From contig DAOWIZ010000018.1 in assembly GCA_030640585.1 (NCBI GenBank), positions 1-48,068 of the forward strand: a stretch of 48,068 bases of DNA. Direction: 5' to 3'. A program made the translations under genes and the position numbers. This DNA comes from Thermoplasmata archaeon. Lineage in GTDB: Archaea > Thermoplasmatota > E2 > DHVEG-1. Below the pieces are notes generated by a model that made no database searches, was not told where the DNA came from, and was given only the letters and a program-made list of their open reading frames with translations. Positions 37,931 to 48,068 of this stretch are shown here, one piece after another (within the stretch, counting starts at the first letter, position 1; the number at the start of each line of letters is the position of its first letter).

Positions 37931-38743
37931 TTATCGCACCAGTTTAAGACGCACCATTTGGTAAAAACTCTCTCCAAACCTGATAAATCTTGCTTTTTTT
38001 TCTGAGCCTGTAATTATTATTTCACTCTCTGCTGTAACAGATTGAGCAGATTCCCCATCGATTACAAGATTGGTTTCCTTGCTTTTAGGAAGTATTTTGA
38101 TTCCAACTTTTTTCCCTAGTGGTATAACCCATGGACGTGCAGATAGTTTAAAAGGAGCAAGTGGCGCAATTACCATAGCATTTACAGCCGGGTCAAGTAT
38201 AGGCCCACCAGCACTCAATGCATAGCTTGTTGACCCTGTAGGTGTTGCAACTATTACTCCATCTGCGCCAAGTGTTTCAATAAGTTCGTCTTCTACGAAA
38301 AGTTGTAGGTACATAATTTTTGCAATATGCGCCGTCTGAACTGTTACTTCGTTTGTTGCATCTGGCAATCGTTTTCCATCAAGGGTTACTTTCAACTTTG
38401 ATCGTTCTACTATGTTGTAATCCTCTGCGATTACTTGCTTCAGACCACCTATTGCATATTTCGATTCGACTTCTGATAAAAAACCCATTCCACCAGCGTT
38501 TACTGCAAATATTGGTTTTTCTACGGCTACAAGTGCTTTTAGAATTGTACCGTCGCCACCAACCGTTACCACTATATCTGCTTTTTTATCTATTTCTCCA
38601 AGGGAGTATCCTTTTATTTCGATACTTTTTGCAAGATTTGTTTCTACAAAAACCTCTCCGTTTTCTTTTAAAAAATCATAAATATCACTAGCAACTGATA
38701 TTGTTTTTTTTATATGCAGGTTACAAACAAGTCCCCATTTCAT
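37931..38743 (-). CDS. nadK: NAD kinase
   Basis: VTVGGDGTILKAL, GFLSEVE, TPTGSTSYALSAGGPI. Confidence 0.93.
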   Translation of the reverse strand: MKWGLVCNLHIKKTISVASDIYDFLKENGEVFVETNLAKSIEIKGYSLGEIDKKADIVVTVGGDGTILKALVAVEKPIFAVNAGGMGFLSEVESKYAIGGLKQVIAEDYNIVERSKLKVTLDGKRLPDATNEVTVQTAHIAKIMYLQLFVEDELIETLGADGVIVATPTGSTSYALSAGGPILDPAVNAMVIAPLAPFKLSARPWVIPLGKKVGIKILPKSKETNLVIDGESAQSVTAESEIIITGSEKKARFIRFGESFYQMVRLKLVR

Positions 38744-38758
38744 ACCTTTTACCCTCCT

Positions 38759-39970
38759 TCATTTATCTTTTCTCTCTTCTTTTGATACTTTCAAAAGTGG
38801 TTTAAGTTTCATCAGCAAAGTAGGATGTTTTGTTACAAGTGCTTTGATAAGACCAAGTGTGCTAAGTTCTTCAAAGTTATATTCTTTTAACGAGTCCGCC
38901 AGCATGTTAAACGTTTTATCTTCCATACCAAGCAGTATTTCTTTAACCATATAATTTCTTTTTATCTTCCTTCCCACTGTTTCTTTCCATCTTGTTTCAT
39001 ATTCCATTAAGAAATCCTGGCTGAAATTTTTTGTTTTTACTGCTTTTCCAATAACTTCTCCAGCAATTTTACCTGCTTCCAGGCAATGAGTAAGACCTCC
39101 ACCTGTTATAGGATCAACATGTCTTGCCGCATCACCAACAAGTATTAGATTATCTCTTACTGTTTCAATTGGCATTGCAACTGGTACTGCTCCTGCTAGG
39201 AAACGTACTGGTTCTGCGTTTTTAAACCGCAAGTCTTTTTTTATAAAATCATCAAGTAGTTTTCTTGCCATTCCTGCTTCACTGAGGCTTGCTAGTATTC
39301 CAATTCCTACATTTGCAGAGTCTTTACCTTTTGGAAACACCCATATATATCCACCTGGCGCTATTTTTCTCCCGAGATAAAAATCACAATATGCATCTTT
39401 ACAGTCAATCCCTGTAAGAGTATATTGGGCACATGTTTCCAGGTCCTTTGGTTTAAGAGTAGTGTCAATACCTCCCCAATAACCAATTTTTGATTCTACG
39501 CCGTCAGCACCAACAACAATGTCTGCTTTAACTTCTAGTTCTTCATCAAAATGGTTTACCGTTATTCCTTTAATTTTTCCCTTCTCTTTTAACAAACCTG
39601 TTGCTTGTGCATTCATCATTATCGTTACACCAGCTTTAACGGCACGACGTGCTAATTCCCGATCAAAAATATCACGGTATACCACATATCCTGTTTCATT
39701 TCCCGCTTGGTCTGCACTTAGTGTTACACAAGTCTGGTCAGGTGAGTAGATACGGGCACCATCCATGCGCCCTGCAATCCAGCGGTCCCCTTCGAGCATA
39801 TCCCAGTCATCTATTTTTCTACTGACGCCCTCTCCACAAAGAACCGGTGTACCGATTTCCTGCCGACGTTCTATCATTAACACCTTTGCGCCGTTTTCTG
39901 CTGCAAAACGGGCAGTAACACTCCCAGCAGGTCCACTTCCAACAACGACTACGTCATATTTCATAGTCAA
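38759..39970 (-). CDS. Geranylgeranyl reductase family flavoprotein
   Basis: VVVVGSGPAGSVTARFAAENGAKVLMIER, VGADGVESKIGYWGG, LVGDAARHVDPITGGG. Confidence 0.92.
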   Translation of the reverse strand: MTMKYDVVVVGSGPAGSVTARFAAENGAKVLMIERRQEIGTPVLCGEGVSRKIDDWDMLEGDRWIAGRMDGARIYSPDQTCVTLSADQAGNETGYVVYRDIFDRELARRAVKAGVTIMMNAQATGLLKEKGKIKGITVNHFDEELEVKADIVVGADGVESKIGYWGGIDTTLKPKDLETCAQYTLTGIDCKDAYCDFYLGRKIAPGGYIWVFPKGKDSANVGIGILASLSEAGMARKLLDDFIKKDLRFKNAEPVRFLAGAVPVAMPIETVRDNLILVGDAARHVDPITGGGLTHCLEAGKIAGEVIGKAVKTKNFSQDFLMEYETRWKETVGRKIKRNYMVKEILLGMEDKTFNMLADSLKEYNFEELSTLGLIKALVTKHPTLLMKLKPLLKVSKEERKDK

Positions 39971-40167
39971 AATCCTCCATCACCAGATATTGCCCCAACT
40001 GGGCATATCCTTATACAAATTGCACAACTAATACATTTTTCATCATCAACAAATGCTTTATTGCCAATCCATGAAATCGCGTCATGTGGACATACACTAA
40101 TACATCCTCCACACGCTAGGCATTTTTTTTTGTCAACTTTTGCTTTAGGCTTTCCCATAACTTTCAC
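39967..40167 (-). CDS. 2x[4Fe-4S] ferredoxin
   Basis: CLACGGCISVCPHDAI and CISCAICIRICPVGAI. Confidence 0.92.
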   Translation of the reverse strand: MKVMGKPKAKVDKKKCLACGGCISVCPHDAISWIGNKAFVDDEKCISCAICIRICPVGAISGDGGF

Positions 40168-40717
40168 CTCGAGTTATACCAGATGCTATCAGATGAGCCA
40201 CACGAATAGGCTCAGGAATTACACCTCGTATTGTAGATATCTTTATTATTTCTTTTGCCTCATCAAGAGTAATTCCAACATATTTAATAAATATAGGATT
40301 ATGAGGTGTTTTTATTTCATGGAGAGTACCTTTTTTAATAAGAAATAATCTTTCCCTCCAATCCTTAAAATTATTTTTTAAAGCACTTTCAATTTTTTCA
40401 AAATCAGGATTGTCTCTTGTAACAGTTATTACAGGAATGTTGGTAGAATTATACAGTTCTTCTATATCTACAACATTAAAACCACCAAGTGAGATTCCAT
40501 CGAGAAGTATTGCTTTTAGCTGTATCTTATGCCTTGTCTCATTTATTAGGTTAATACATGCTTTAGTTGCATCATCTCCATCAATTTCGACAGCACTTTT
40601 GAGAACACACTCGATATAGCCTCCGCCACGCATTACAACTCCTATAATATCTGAATATTTTTCACTAAAGTTGAAAGGCGAATCATCAATTCCAATTAAT
40701 CTTATTTCATCTTTCAT
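40145..40717 (-). CDS. DUF99 family protein
   Basis: IGIDDSPFNF...IIGVVMRGGGYIECVLKSAVEIDGDDAT...AILLDGISLGGFNVVDI. Confidence 0.85.
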   Translation of the reverse strand: MKDEIRLIGIDDSPFNFSEKYSDIIGVVMRGGGYIECVLKSAVEIDGDDATKACINLINETRHKIQLKAILLDGISLGGFNVVDIEELYNSTNIPVITVTRDNPDFEKIESALKNNFKDWRERLFLIKKGTLHEIKTPHNPIFIKYVGITLDEAKEIIKISTIRGVIPEPIRVAHLIASGITRGESYGKA

Positions 40718-40898
40718 TTTGTAAACAACCTAAAACATTTGTTTTCTAATAATGTTTCTAATGGTTTACATGTTTTTTTTGACAGTATTAAAGAATATCA
40801 GTCCATTTACACTGCTATTCGAAGATCCAGGTCTTCTCACAGAGTATACAAAAAGAAGAAAATAAAAACCTTCTTTTTTCTTTTTTATCTAGAAAACT

Positions 40899-41261
40899 TT
40901 AGAGTAGTGGCAAATCACCAGTTACTTGGTCAATAATATTATCTGGTGCCGGGCCAAGCCCTAGAACTGTTTTTGTACCTACAGGAATCTCAGTATGACC
41001 TGCATCAGAAATAATATGGGCTGCTATTTTAAGTTGTATAGCCTGCTCTTTAAGTAAAAAAAAATCTTTTTCACAGTTTACTTTTACAACTGCTTTTTTG
41101 GCACCCTCATTTTGCCATTTGTTAAACCATTTAGAATTATTTTTTTTAGTAGAAAAAGCACATTCAACAGCAGCATGAGCAACCTGGGCGGCGAGTTTAC
41201 CGGGTGAAAGTTTCAAATCTTTACGTGTAACAATCACCATTTTATATTCAAATTCTTTCAT
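40899..41261 (-). CDS. pth2: Peptidyl-tRNA hydrolase, Pth2 family
   Basis: MVIVTRKDLKLSPGKLAAQVAHAAVECA, DAGHTEIPVGTKTVLGLGPAP. Confidence 0.95.
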   Translation of the reverse strand: MKEFEYKMVIVTRKDLKLSPGKLAAQVAHAAVECAFSTKKNNSKWFNKWQNEGAKKAVVKVNCEKDFFLLKEQAIQLKIAAHIISDAGHTEIPVGTKTVLGLGPAPDNIIDQVTGDLPLL

Positions 41262-41643
41262 CTTTTTCGCCTTCTTCCATTTGATTTATTTCACGGAATG
41301 AGTTTTGACGCCATTCTTCACCCATTTCCTCTGCTTTATCATGGTCAATAAGGCCTTTTACTAAAAGAGTTTTTTCCTCTTCTTCAATATGTTTAAGTGG
41401 GACGCCCAGATATTTTGAATTTGCTTTTATAATTATAATATCTCCGTCTACTGCAACACTTTCACCGATTTTTTTGCCCGTTCCATCAAGAACAAAACGA
41501 CAAAGCAAACTATTTTTCATAGTTTCCTCCTTTTCAAACTCTTCATTTCTTTTACCGTTTTGTTTCTTAATATACAAAACTCCTGAAACAAGTTCAACTG
41601 CAATTATTAATGACAGAGTGCCAATGAAAATAATTAATTCCAC
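41248..41643 (-). CDS. Membrane-anchored hypothetical protein (DUF5749-like)
   Basis: N-terminal TM; FVLDGTGKKIGESVAVDGDIIIIKANSKYLGVPLKHIE. Confidence 0.6.
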   Translation of the reverse strand: MELIIFIGTLSLIIAVELVSGVLYIKKQNGKRNEEFEKEETMKNSLLCRFVLDGTGKKIGESVAVDGDIIIIKANSKYLGVPLKHIEEEEKTLLVKGLIDHDKAEEMGEEWRQNSFREINQMEEGEKDERI

Positions 41644-41704
41644 AGCCCCTGAATCACCGTTTTTTTTATAAATCTTATGCTATATACAACATCGGAAAAA
41701 TAAA

Positions 41705-42892
41705 ATGAAAATATATGATGTAGCGATTGTTGGCGGAGGCCCAATTGGGGGGTATACAGCAAAAAAGATAGCATCAAAAGGGTACAAAGTTGCAATACTG
41801 GAAACAAAAAAAGAAATAGGCATACCGCTAAAATGTGCTGGATTGGTAACTGAACGTGTTTTTGATTTCGTAAATATTCCAAAACAAAATATAGTGCAAA
41901 ACAAAATCAAAGGAGCACGCATCCATTCACCATCTGGTAAAATACTATCTATTGGTGGAGATAAAGTTCATGCTCTTGTAATTGACCGTGAAAATTTTGA
42001 TAAAGAAATCATAAAAAATGCTACCAATTGTGGTGCCAAACTCTATTTAGAAAACAAAGTAACGGCAGTACATAAAACAAAAAGCCATATCGAGATAAAA
42101 ACATCACAAAACATTGATATTAAATGTAAACTTTTAATCGGAGCAGACGGACCTTATTCAAAAATAAGAGGCCAGTTTTCTTTATCTCAACCAACAGAAA
42201 TTCTTAGAGGAATAGGGGAAGAAATAACCAATACTACTTTGGATCCTGATTTTGTAGAAATATTTGTTGGAAAAAATATAGCACCTGGTTTTTTTGCTTG
42301 GATTATACCAACAAATAAAGATGGAACAGAGGCAAGAATTGGTCTATGCACAAAACAGGATGCATCTCATCCACCAAACTATTATTTTTCAAAATTTTTA
42401 GAAAACAGTCAAACACAGCCATTTTTAAATAAATCTAAAATAACCAAGAACATAGGCGGAGTAGTACCACTTGGAACGCCTAAGGAGACATATGCTTCTA
42501 ATATACTGCTTGTAGGTGATGCTGCAGCACAGGTTAAACCAACATCAGGTGGCGGTATCTACACAGGATTGCTATGTGCCGGTCATTGTTCAACAGTTGC
42601 AGTAGATGCATTACAAAAAAACAATTTCACCGATGTCCTTCTTAAAAAATATCAAAAACTCTGGCAAAACGATATCGGTAGAGAACTATCGCGGGGTATG
42701 AAATTTAGACGTGTTTTTATAAACCTAACTGACAAACAAATGGATAAATACATTGAAAAATTCAATAACCCAAAAATCATAGAGACGATAAACAGATATG
42801 GTGACATCGATTACCCTTCAAAACTTGTAAAGCCACTTATTACAAAGAACCCTTCTTTAATCAAAATGCTACCAGGCCTAATTAAAAGATGA
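41705..42892 (+). CDS. Geranylgeranyl reductase family flavoprotein, second paralog
   Basis: DVAIVGGGPIGGYTAKKIASKGYKVAILET, IGADGPYSKIRGQF, LVGDAAAQVKPTSGGG. Confidence 0.9.
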   Translation: MKIYDVAIVGGGPIGGYTAKKIASKGYKVAILETKKEIGIPLKCAGLVTERVFDFVNIPKQNIVQNKIKGARIHSPSGKILSIGGDKVHALVIDRENFDKEIIKNATNCGAKLYLENKVTAVHKTKSHIEIKTSQNIDIKCKLLIGADGPYSKIRGQFSLSQPTEILRGIGEEITNTTLDPDFVEIFVGKNIAPGFFAWIIPTNKDGTEARIGLCTKQDASHPPNYYFSKFLENSQTQPFLNKSKITKNIGGVVPLGTPKETYASNILLVGDAAAQVKPTSGGGIYTGLLCAGHCSTVAVDALQKNNFTDVLLKKYQKLWQNDIGRELSRGMKFRRVFINLTDKQMDKYIEKFNNPKIIETINRYGDIDYPSKLVKPLITKNPSLIKMLPGLIKR

Positions 42893-42911
42893 GAAAACTT
42901 GTTTAAAATCA

Positions 42912-45104
42912 TTATCTGTTTGATGGCGGCGGTGGGATATAATAATCCTGATCTTCGTAACCCGTGACATCTTCTTCTACAGATGGCTTTATGGTTTTTC
43001 CACCTTTTCTCTTTTTTCTAATAATGTAGATTACAATCACTAGAATTATCGTTATAATCAGGCTTAGTATGCATGGCATGAAAATACTGACAATGAATAG
43101 AGGTGATGGTATTATTTTACATGTAACTTCATCTGTCAGGCTGTGTTCATCTGCATTGAATGTTATTTCAATGTACTGTCTGCCGTCGCCCATTTCTTTT
43201 ACATCTACCCGGTTCAATGTATCACTAACTTCTACTGTTGTGCCATGTGGAAAGATCATTCTGTATGTAACACTTTGTTTCTGCAAACCTCCAAAATTAT
43301 AGGTTTTTTCACCTATCTTAAAACTAGGAGGTATAACTGAGAGATCAAATGGTATGGTATACGAGCTATGGGCATACGACTTAACGTTAACTGGGCTTTC
43401 ATCATCCATGTCCATTATGTCGCCATCCCAATTTGTTATAGAGATGTCAAACAGGTCCCTGTCGATGAGACCATCAACTTCCAAATCGCCAAATATGTTT
43501 TTAAGTCTGGTTTCAAAATGATTCTTATTATCATTTAAAAACATGTCTACCGCATTCTTACTGAACACTTTTTCCTCTATGCACAATCTTATGGCGTCTG
43601 CATTCAAAAACTCAAGTATTACCTTGTCAGGTAGGTTTAAACCATCAGGTATTGTTGTCACGCTATAGTTCTTATTTTCCTGCAAAGATAACCCAAAATT
43701 CAGCTCAGTTTTACCTGTAAAAAAACTAAGTAAATTCAAATCAGTACTACTTATTTCAATTTCAACTACGGTATCAATTTTATCCTCCGTATAGTTTTCT
43801 GCAATATCTGATTCAAATATACCTATGATGGGCTTGCTTTGACCCCATATGTAAGTGTTATTTCCGTCTAAATAGAAATTTTCAGGTAGATACAAACTAC
43901 TACTATATTTGTAACCATAACCATTCGAAATCTCATCTAGACCTTCACCGAAATTAACATCCTCTGAAGTGATATTTACTTGTGCGCCTGTGTTAATCAA
44001 TCCAAACAATGCACGGCTAGAAATCCCGCATATCTCAAATGATATATCATTGTCTGTTAACATGGCTTTTACGGGGGTGCTGTTAGCCATATTTGTTATA
44101 ACATATGGTATAGAGATTTCTGTTGTTGTTTCAGGGTCCCAACTGAAAACCATGTCAAGTGTTTGATTAAAACTAGGGGTGTTTTCAACCATTGGTATGA
44201 TTTTATCTTCCACTTTTTCAATTGTTTTAGAGTAAAAATCATCCCAAGTGATAAGACCATTGTCAATAAACAATCTTATCCCGTCTGATGGTACAAAATC
44301 TAACTTATTTACAAAACTAGGTAAAATATCATACTCTCTAATATCTATATTCCTAGCAATAATGTTTGTTATTAAACTAGTTTGATCCATAGTTCTAGTA
44401 TCCAATTCAAATTCTAATTGTATGTCCTCTGATTTTAGTCTAAGTTGGTTATAGTTATCTAGTTTCATCTGCAGTTCAGCAAGGGCTGTAGGATGCATGC
44501 CGTTGCTATTATCCACTTGCCATTGTATCACATTTGCAGTTTCTTCACCATTTGTATAATGCCGTATCATAGGTGTGTTTAGTGAAAATGCATATGTATT
44601 AACCCAACCAGAATTTGCATGTAATGTGAATGTATAATTTGCTATTGCTCCCATATATAAAACGCCATTTGTAAAATTATAGGTGTTTATATTTTCATCC
44701 ATACCAAAAAACAAAGAAGTCAGGTTAACACTGAAATCATCATAAAATATAGCGCCTTCACGGGTAGGTTTTTCATTTAAAGCAGCAACGTTTGCATGTT
44801 CAAATGAATTTTTTAACTGTTCCTTTAGCGAATTTCGTAGAGTTAGCTTTATAGCTCCTATAATTTCTGAGTCATTCAAACTCTGTATTTCGCCACTGGT
44901 ATACGCATTGTCAAACACTGTTATCTGGTTAACGTCCATAGTAACACTGACTTTTAGATCAGATGCTGATGCAAACTCAATGTCAAGACGGGTGGATACT
45001 ATGTTTTCTGTCGGGTCTTCTGCAGATATTACATTACCAACAAAAAGCGAAGTTAACATCGATATGATTATTGTCAATTCTAGTAATTTATACGGTCTCG
45101 TCAT
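42912..45104 (-). CDS. Large secreted/surface protein with C-terminal TM anchor
   Basis: Signal-like N-terminus, long Asn-rich ectodomain, TM IIITIILVIVIYIIRKKRK and PPPP tail. Confidence 0.75.
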   Translation of the reverse strand: MTRPYKLLELTIIISMLTSLFVGNVISAEDPTENIVSTRLDIEFASASDLKVSVTMDVNQITVFDNAYTSGEIQSLNDSEIIGAIKLTLRNSLKEQLKNSFEHANVAALNEKPTREGAIFYDDFSVNLTSLFFGMDENINTYNFTNGVLYMGAIANYTFTLHANSGWVNTYAFSLNTPMIRHYTNGEETANVIQWQVDNSNGMHPTALAELQMKLDNYNQLRLKSEDIQLEFELDTRTMDQTSLITNIIARNIDIREYDILPSFVNKLDFVPSDGIRLFIDNGLITWDDFYSKTIEKVEDKIIPMVENTPSFNQTLDMVFSWDPETTTEISIPYVITNMANSTPVKAMLTDNDISFEICGISSRALFGLINTGAQVNITSEDVNFGEGLDEISNGYGYKYSSSLYLPENFYLDGNNTYIWGQSKPIIGIFESDIAENYTEDKIDTVVEIEISSTDLNLLSFFTGKTELNFGLSLQENKNYSVTTIPDGLNLPDKVILEFLNADAIRLCIEEKVFSKNAVDMFLNDNKNHFETRLKNIFGDLEVDGLIDRDLFDISITNWDGDIMDMDDESPVNVKSYAHSSYTIPFDLSVIPPSFKIGEKTYNFGGLQKQSVTYRMIFPHGTTVEVSDTLNRVDVKEMGDGRQYIEITFNADEHSLTDEVTCKIIPSPLFIVSIFMPCILSLIITIILVIVIYIIRKKRKGGKTIKPSVEEDVTGYEDQDYYIPPPPSNR

Positions 45105-45229
45105 TTTATTATTCCCACATCCAGCTTATAAAACTTAAATGTGTAGTATTATAAAAGATTTTGCTCACATTTTAAAATTTTTTACGAAAGCACTAAAAAC
45201 ACATTCGTAATTCCAACCTTTGTAAAGTT

Positions 45230-46093
45230 ATGTATATAATTGGTGGAACTGCATCAGAGTCAATTGCAAGAGATCTTTCAAAAAGACTTAAAGCACCAAT
45301 GGTAAAAACTATTTCTAAACGTTTTCCTGATGATGAGTTATATGTACGGGTTTTAGATGATGTCTCAAATGAACATGTAGCAATTATCCAGACTACTTAC
45401 CCTGATAAAAACATCATAGAATTGTTTTTGTTACAAAATGCTGTGAAAGAAGCAGGTGCAAAAGAAATCACAGTCATCATTCCATATTTTGGCTACGCCC
45501 GTCAGGATACTAAGTTTAAGGATGGTGAACCAATTAGTGCAAAAGCGATTGCGGATCTAATTGGTTTAAATGCTGACCGAGTAATTAATGTTGACCTTCA
45601 TAAGGAATACATCCTTGATTTTTTTTCTGTACCTGCTGAAAGTTGTTCTGCCATTCCTGAATTAGCAATTTTTTTAAAGGGAAAAAATGTTGATTTAGTT
45701 TTGGCACCAGACAAAGGAGCACTTAACAGAGCAAAAACAGCGTCTGAAATTATAGGTTGCGATTTTGATTATATGGAAAAAACCCGTATTGATGGTACGA
45801 CAATAGAGATAAAACCAAAAAACCTAGATGCGCAAAATAAAAACGTTGCAATAATTGATGATATTATTTCTACCGGTGGTACAATGGCTAAATCGATAAA
45901 GGAACTTAAGAAATACGGTGCGAACAAGGTTTTTATAGCATGCACCCACGGTCTTTTTGCTGGTGATGCAATAAAAAAACTTGTATCGGCAGGAGCAGAT
46001 GAAATCATAGCTACTGATACCATAAAAAGTGATTTTAGTAAGGTAAAAATTGCGCCAGCTCTTTATAGACTTTTATCTCCTAAACCAGAGTAA
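45230..46093 (+). CDS. prs: Ribose-phosphate pyrophosphokinase
   Basis: RFPDDELYVRV, IPYFGYARQD, VAIIDDIISTGGTM. Confidence 0.95.
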   Translation: MYIIGGTASESIARDLSKRLKAPMVKTISKRFPDDELYVRVLDDVSNEHVAIIQTTYPDKNIIELFLLQNAVKEAGAKEITVIIPYFGYARQDTKFKDGEPISAKAIADLIGLNADRVINVDLHKEYILDFFSVPAESCSAIPELAIFLKGKNVDLVLAPDKGALNRAKTASEIIGCDFDYMEKTRIDGTTIEIKPKNLDAQNKNVAIIDDIISTGGTMAKSIKELKKYGANKVFIACTHGLFAGDAIKKLVSAGADEIIATDTIKSDFSKVKIAPALYRLLSPKPE

Positions 46094-46159
46094 AAAATTT
46101 TAGATAACTTATTTATAAGGCTATAGTTTTACGGTTGTGTTTGTCCATAGGTGAAATTC

Positions 46160-48068
46160 ATGCGAAAAAGAGCACAGAGAAAGGCTAGATCTACTACTGA
46201 TGAGTTAAGGCCAAGGCACATTATGCAGAAAACAGAAATTCAGAGAAAACCAACAGACGGCATTAAAAAGAACTGGTGGGTAGCAGTAGCTCTCATTGGT
46301 ATTTTTTTGCTAGTGTTATTTTTCACATCATATTTCAATATCACAAGTGAAGTTGCTGTTAACCCAGATGGTACTGGACTTTCTAAATATTACCTTTCTG
46401 GTCCTGACCCGTATTACAATATGAGGCTTGTAGATCAAACACTTTATGGTGAAAATAAAGGTTGTTACCCTTTCTATAGTGATGTTGATCCATTGCTTAA
46501 TTATCCATTTGGGAGAAGTGGTGATCGTGCTCCGTTGTTTAACATGATGGCTATAAGTTTCAGTAGGTTTCTAGCACCATTCATGCCTGAGATTGATGCA
46601 GTTGGTTACGCTATGCAGTTTGTGCCGGCGCTTTTTGGAGCTCTTCTTGTATTCCCAGTTTATTTCATCGGTAAAACGATTTATAGTACGAAGGCAGGTT
46701 TGTTAGCTGCATTATTTATTGCAATTATTCCCATTCATTTAGGATCTGGCCACGGTTCATCTTATTCTCTTTTTGACCACGACTCTTTCAACTTATTTTT
46801 ATTTGCCTTGACATTTTTATTCCTTATAAAGAGCATCAAAGAAAAAAATCAGACAAGGTCTGTGTTGTATGCAATTCTTGGTGGTATTCCTCTTGCTGCC
46901 CTGTCTATGACATGGGTAGAAGCTCGGTTTCTGTATGTTGTTATAGCAGTTTATGCAATTGTACAAATGTTCGTTGATATTTTTACTGGTAAGATAAATA
47001 CTAGAGCATTCCTCACTCCAACGATATTGCTTTTTACGGGTTACATTATTTCCCTTCCAGTTATTATGTCAAAAGCTGGTGGTTATTCGGCAGATATCCC
47101 ACTATATTTATGTCTGGCTGTCGGATTGTTTGGATTAATATATATATCCTTCGGTAAAAAACGAATACCGTGGACATTGTCTTTACCTGCTGTTTTTGGT
47201 GTCGCAGGTATAGGCTTTCTCTTCTTATATTTCATTGACGAAGTTTCCAGGGTGGTACCAGCTTTTTCAAGCCTTTACAGATTGTCAGATATTGTATTTG
47301 GATCTGGTATTTATGGTCAGAAAGTATCACTTACAATTGCAGAGGCAAACACATATGCCATAAGCCGTACTGTTATGAGTTTTGGCCCAGCTCTTTATTG
47401 GATGGGATGGATTGGTTTCTTGTGTATCGTATATTACTATTTGAAAGACAAGGAACGTAAAGACTATCTGTTCCTTGCAACAGTATTTGTCATAGACATT
47501 TGGCTTGCTAGTATCGCTGGGCGTTTTATTAACGACTTAGTGCCATTGATTGCTATTTTTGCAAGTATATCTTTATGTGTCCTTTTGGACAAGGTTGATT
47601 ATAAGCAGATGTTGAAAAGCATTAAAGGTGCTGGTGGCGGACTACATGGTTTAAGGAGAGGTATAAACACTCTTCATATTTTTGGCATTCTTTTTATCAC
47701 GGTTATGATTATATTTCCAGGTGTTTATCTTGCCTTTGACGCCTCAGTTCCAGTCATAAAAAAAGGAGAGATAATGGTAAATCCTTTTGATGAAAGTCAG
47801 ACACTTGCTTCTGCTGGCTTTGGTCTTTATTTATACACTGAGCAGTACTGGGTTGATCCTCTACTTTGGCTTAGCACCCAAGATACAGATATAGAAGATC
47901 CAGCCAAGCGTCCTGCTGTAATGTCCTGGTGGGATTACGGGTTTTATGAATCAGCAATAGGCGGTCATCCTACTGTTGCTGATAATTTCCAGGATGGAAT
48001 TCCACCTGCATCTAATTTTCATACATCTGGTAGTGAGCAAGAGGCAGTAGCAATATGGATTATCCGTC
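46160..48068 (+). CDS. aglB: Oligosaccharyltransferase STT3/AglB, 3' truncated by window edge (absent from ORF track)
   Basis: GPDPYYNMRLVDQTL, LFDHDSFNLFLF, VMSWWDYGFY (WWDYG); open to window end. Confidence 0.93.
   Translation, partial: MRKRAQRKARSTTDELRPRHIMQKTEIQRKPTDGIKKNWWVAVALIGIFLLVLFFTSYFNITSEVAVNPDGTGLSKYYLSGPDPYYNMRLVDQTLYGENKGCYPFYSDVDPLLNYPFGRSGDRAPLFNMMAISFSRFLAPFMPEIDAVGYAMQFVPALFGALLVFPVYFIGKTIYSTKAGLLAALFIAIIPIHLGSGHGSSYSLFDHDSFNLFLFALTFLFLIKSIKEKNQTRSVLYAILGGIPLAALSMTWVEARFLYVVIAVYAIVQMFVDIFTGKINTRAFLTPTILLFTGYIISLPVIMSKAGGYSADIPLYLCLAVGLFGLIYISFGKKRIPWTLSLPAVFGVAGIGFLFLYFIDEVSRVVPAFSSLYRLSDIVFGSGIYGQKVSLTIAEANTYAISRTVMSFGPALYWMGWIGFLCIVYYYLKDKERKDYLFLATVFVIDIWLASIAGRFINDLVPLIAIFASISLCVLLDKVDYKQMLKSIKGAGGGLHGLRRGINTLHIFGILFITVMIIFPGVYLAFDASVPVIKKGEIMVNPFDESQTLASAGFGLYLYTEQYWVDPLLWLSTQDTDIEDPAKRPAVMSWWDYGFYESAIGGHPTVADNFQDGIPPASNFHTSGSEQEAVAIWIIR

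Overview
AT-rich archaeal chromosome segment, probably a euryarchaeal/Thermoplasmatota-like lineage (inference from Orc1/Cdc6, VAT/Cdc48, AglB/STT3, geranylgeranyl reductases, DUF2240, DUF99, Pth2 and a pyruvoyl-dependent arginine decarboxylase). Both flanks are ordinary archaeal housekeeping genes. The main discovery is a ~19.0 kb mobile element at 11084-30095. It has perfect 13-bp terminal inverted repeats (CAGTAGTTCCGAA...TTCGGAACTACTG) and is flanked by a 5-bp direct repeat (TCCTC at 11079-11083 and 30096-30100). It lies inside a TctA/COG1784-type membrane protein gene. Removing the element plus one TCCTC copy restores the gene in frame (...HDVIPTTFL|GAPNEDTALSVLPAHTLL...). The element encodes an apparently intact IS4-like DDE transposase next to its left end. 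Its cargo is rich in nucleases: an AbrB-like regulator, a DNA methyltransferase and a NotI-family restriction enzyme; a two-gene module whose distal protein ends in a canonical PCNA-interacting PIP box; a DUF2779 protein; a DEDDh exonuclease; an HD phosphohydrolase; a RAMA-like protein; two further PD-(D/E)XK proteins; and several zinc-ribbon and RHH proteins. Three near-identical 24-bp motifs sit upstream of cargo genes. Outside the element I see a candidate replication origin with ORB-like repeats upstream of orc1/cdc6, and a candidate structured ncRNA (~5496-5651) with a well-spaced archaeal TATA box. No tRNA, rRNA or CRISPR array was recognised. All assignments come from reading the sequence only; no searches were run.
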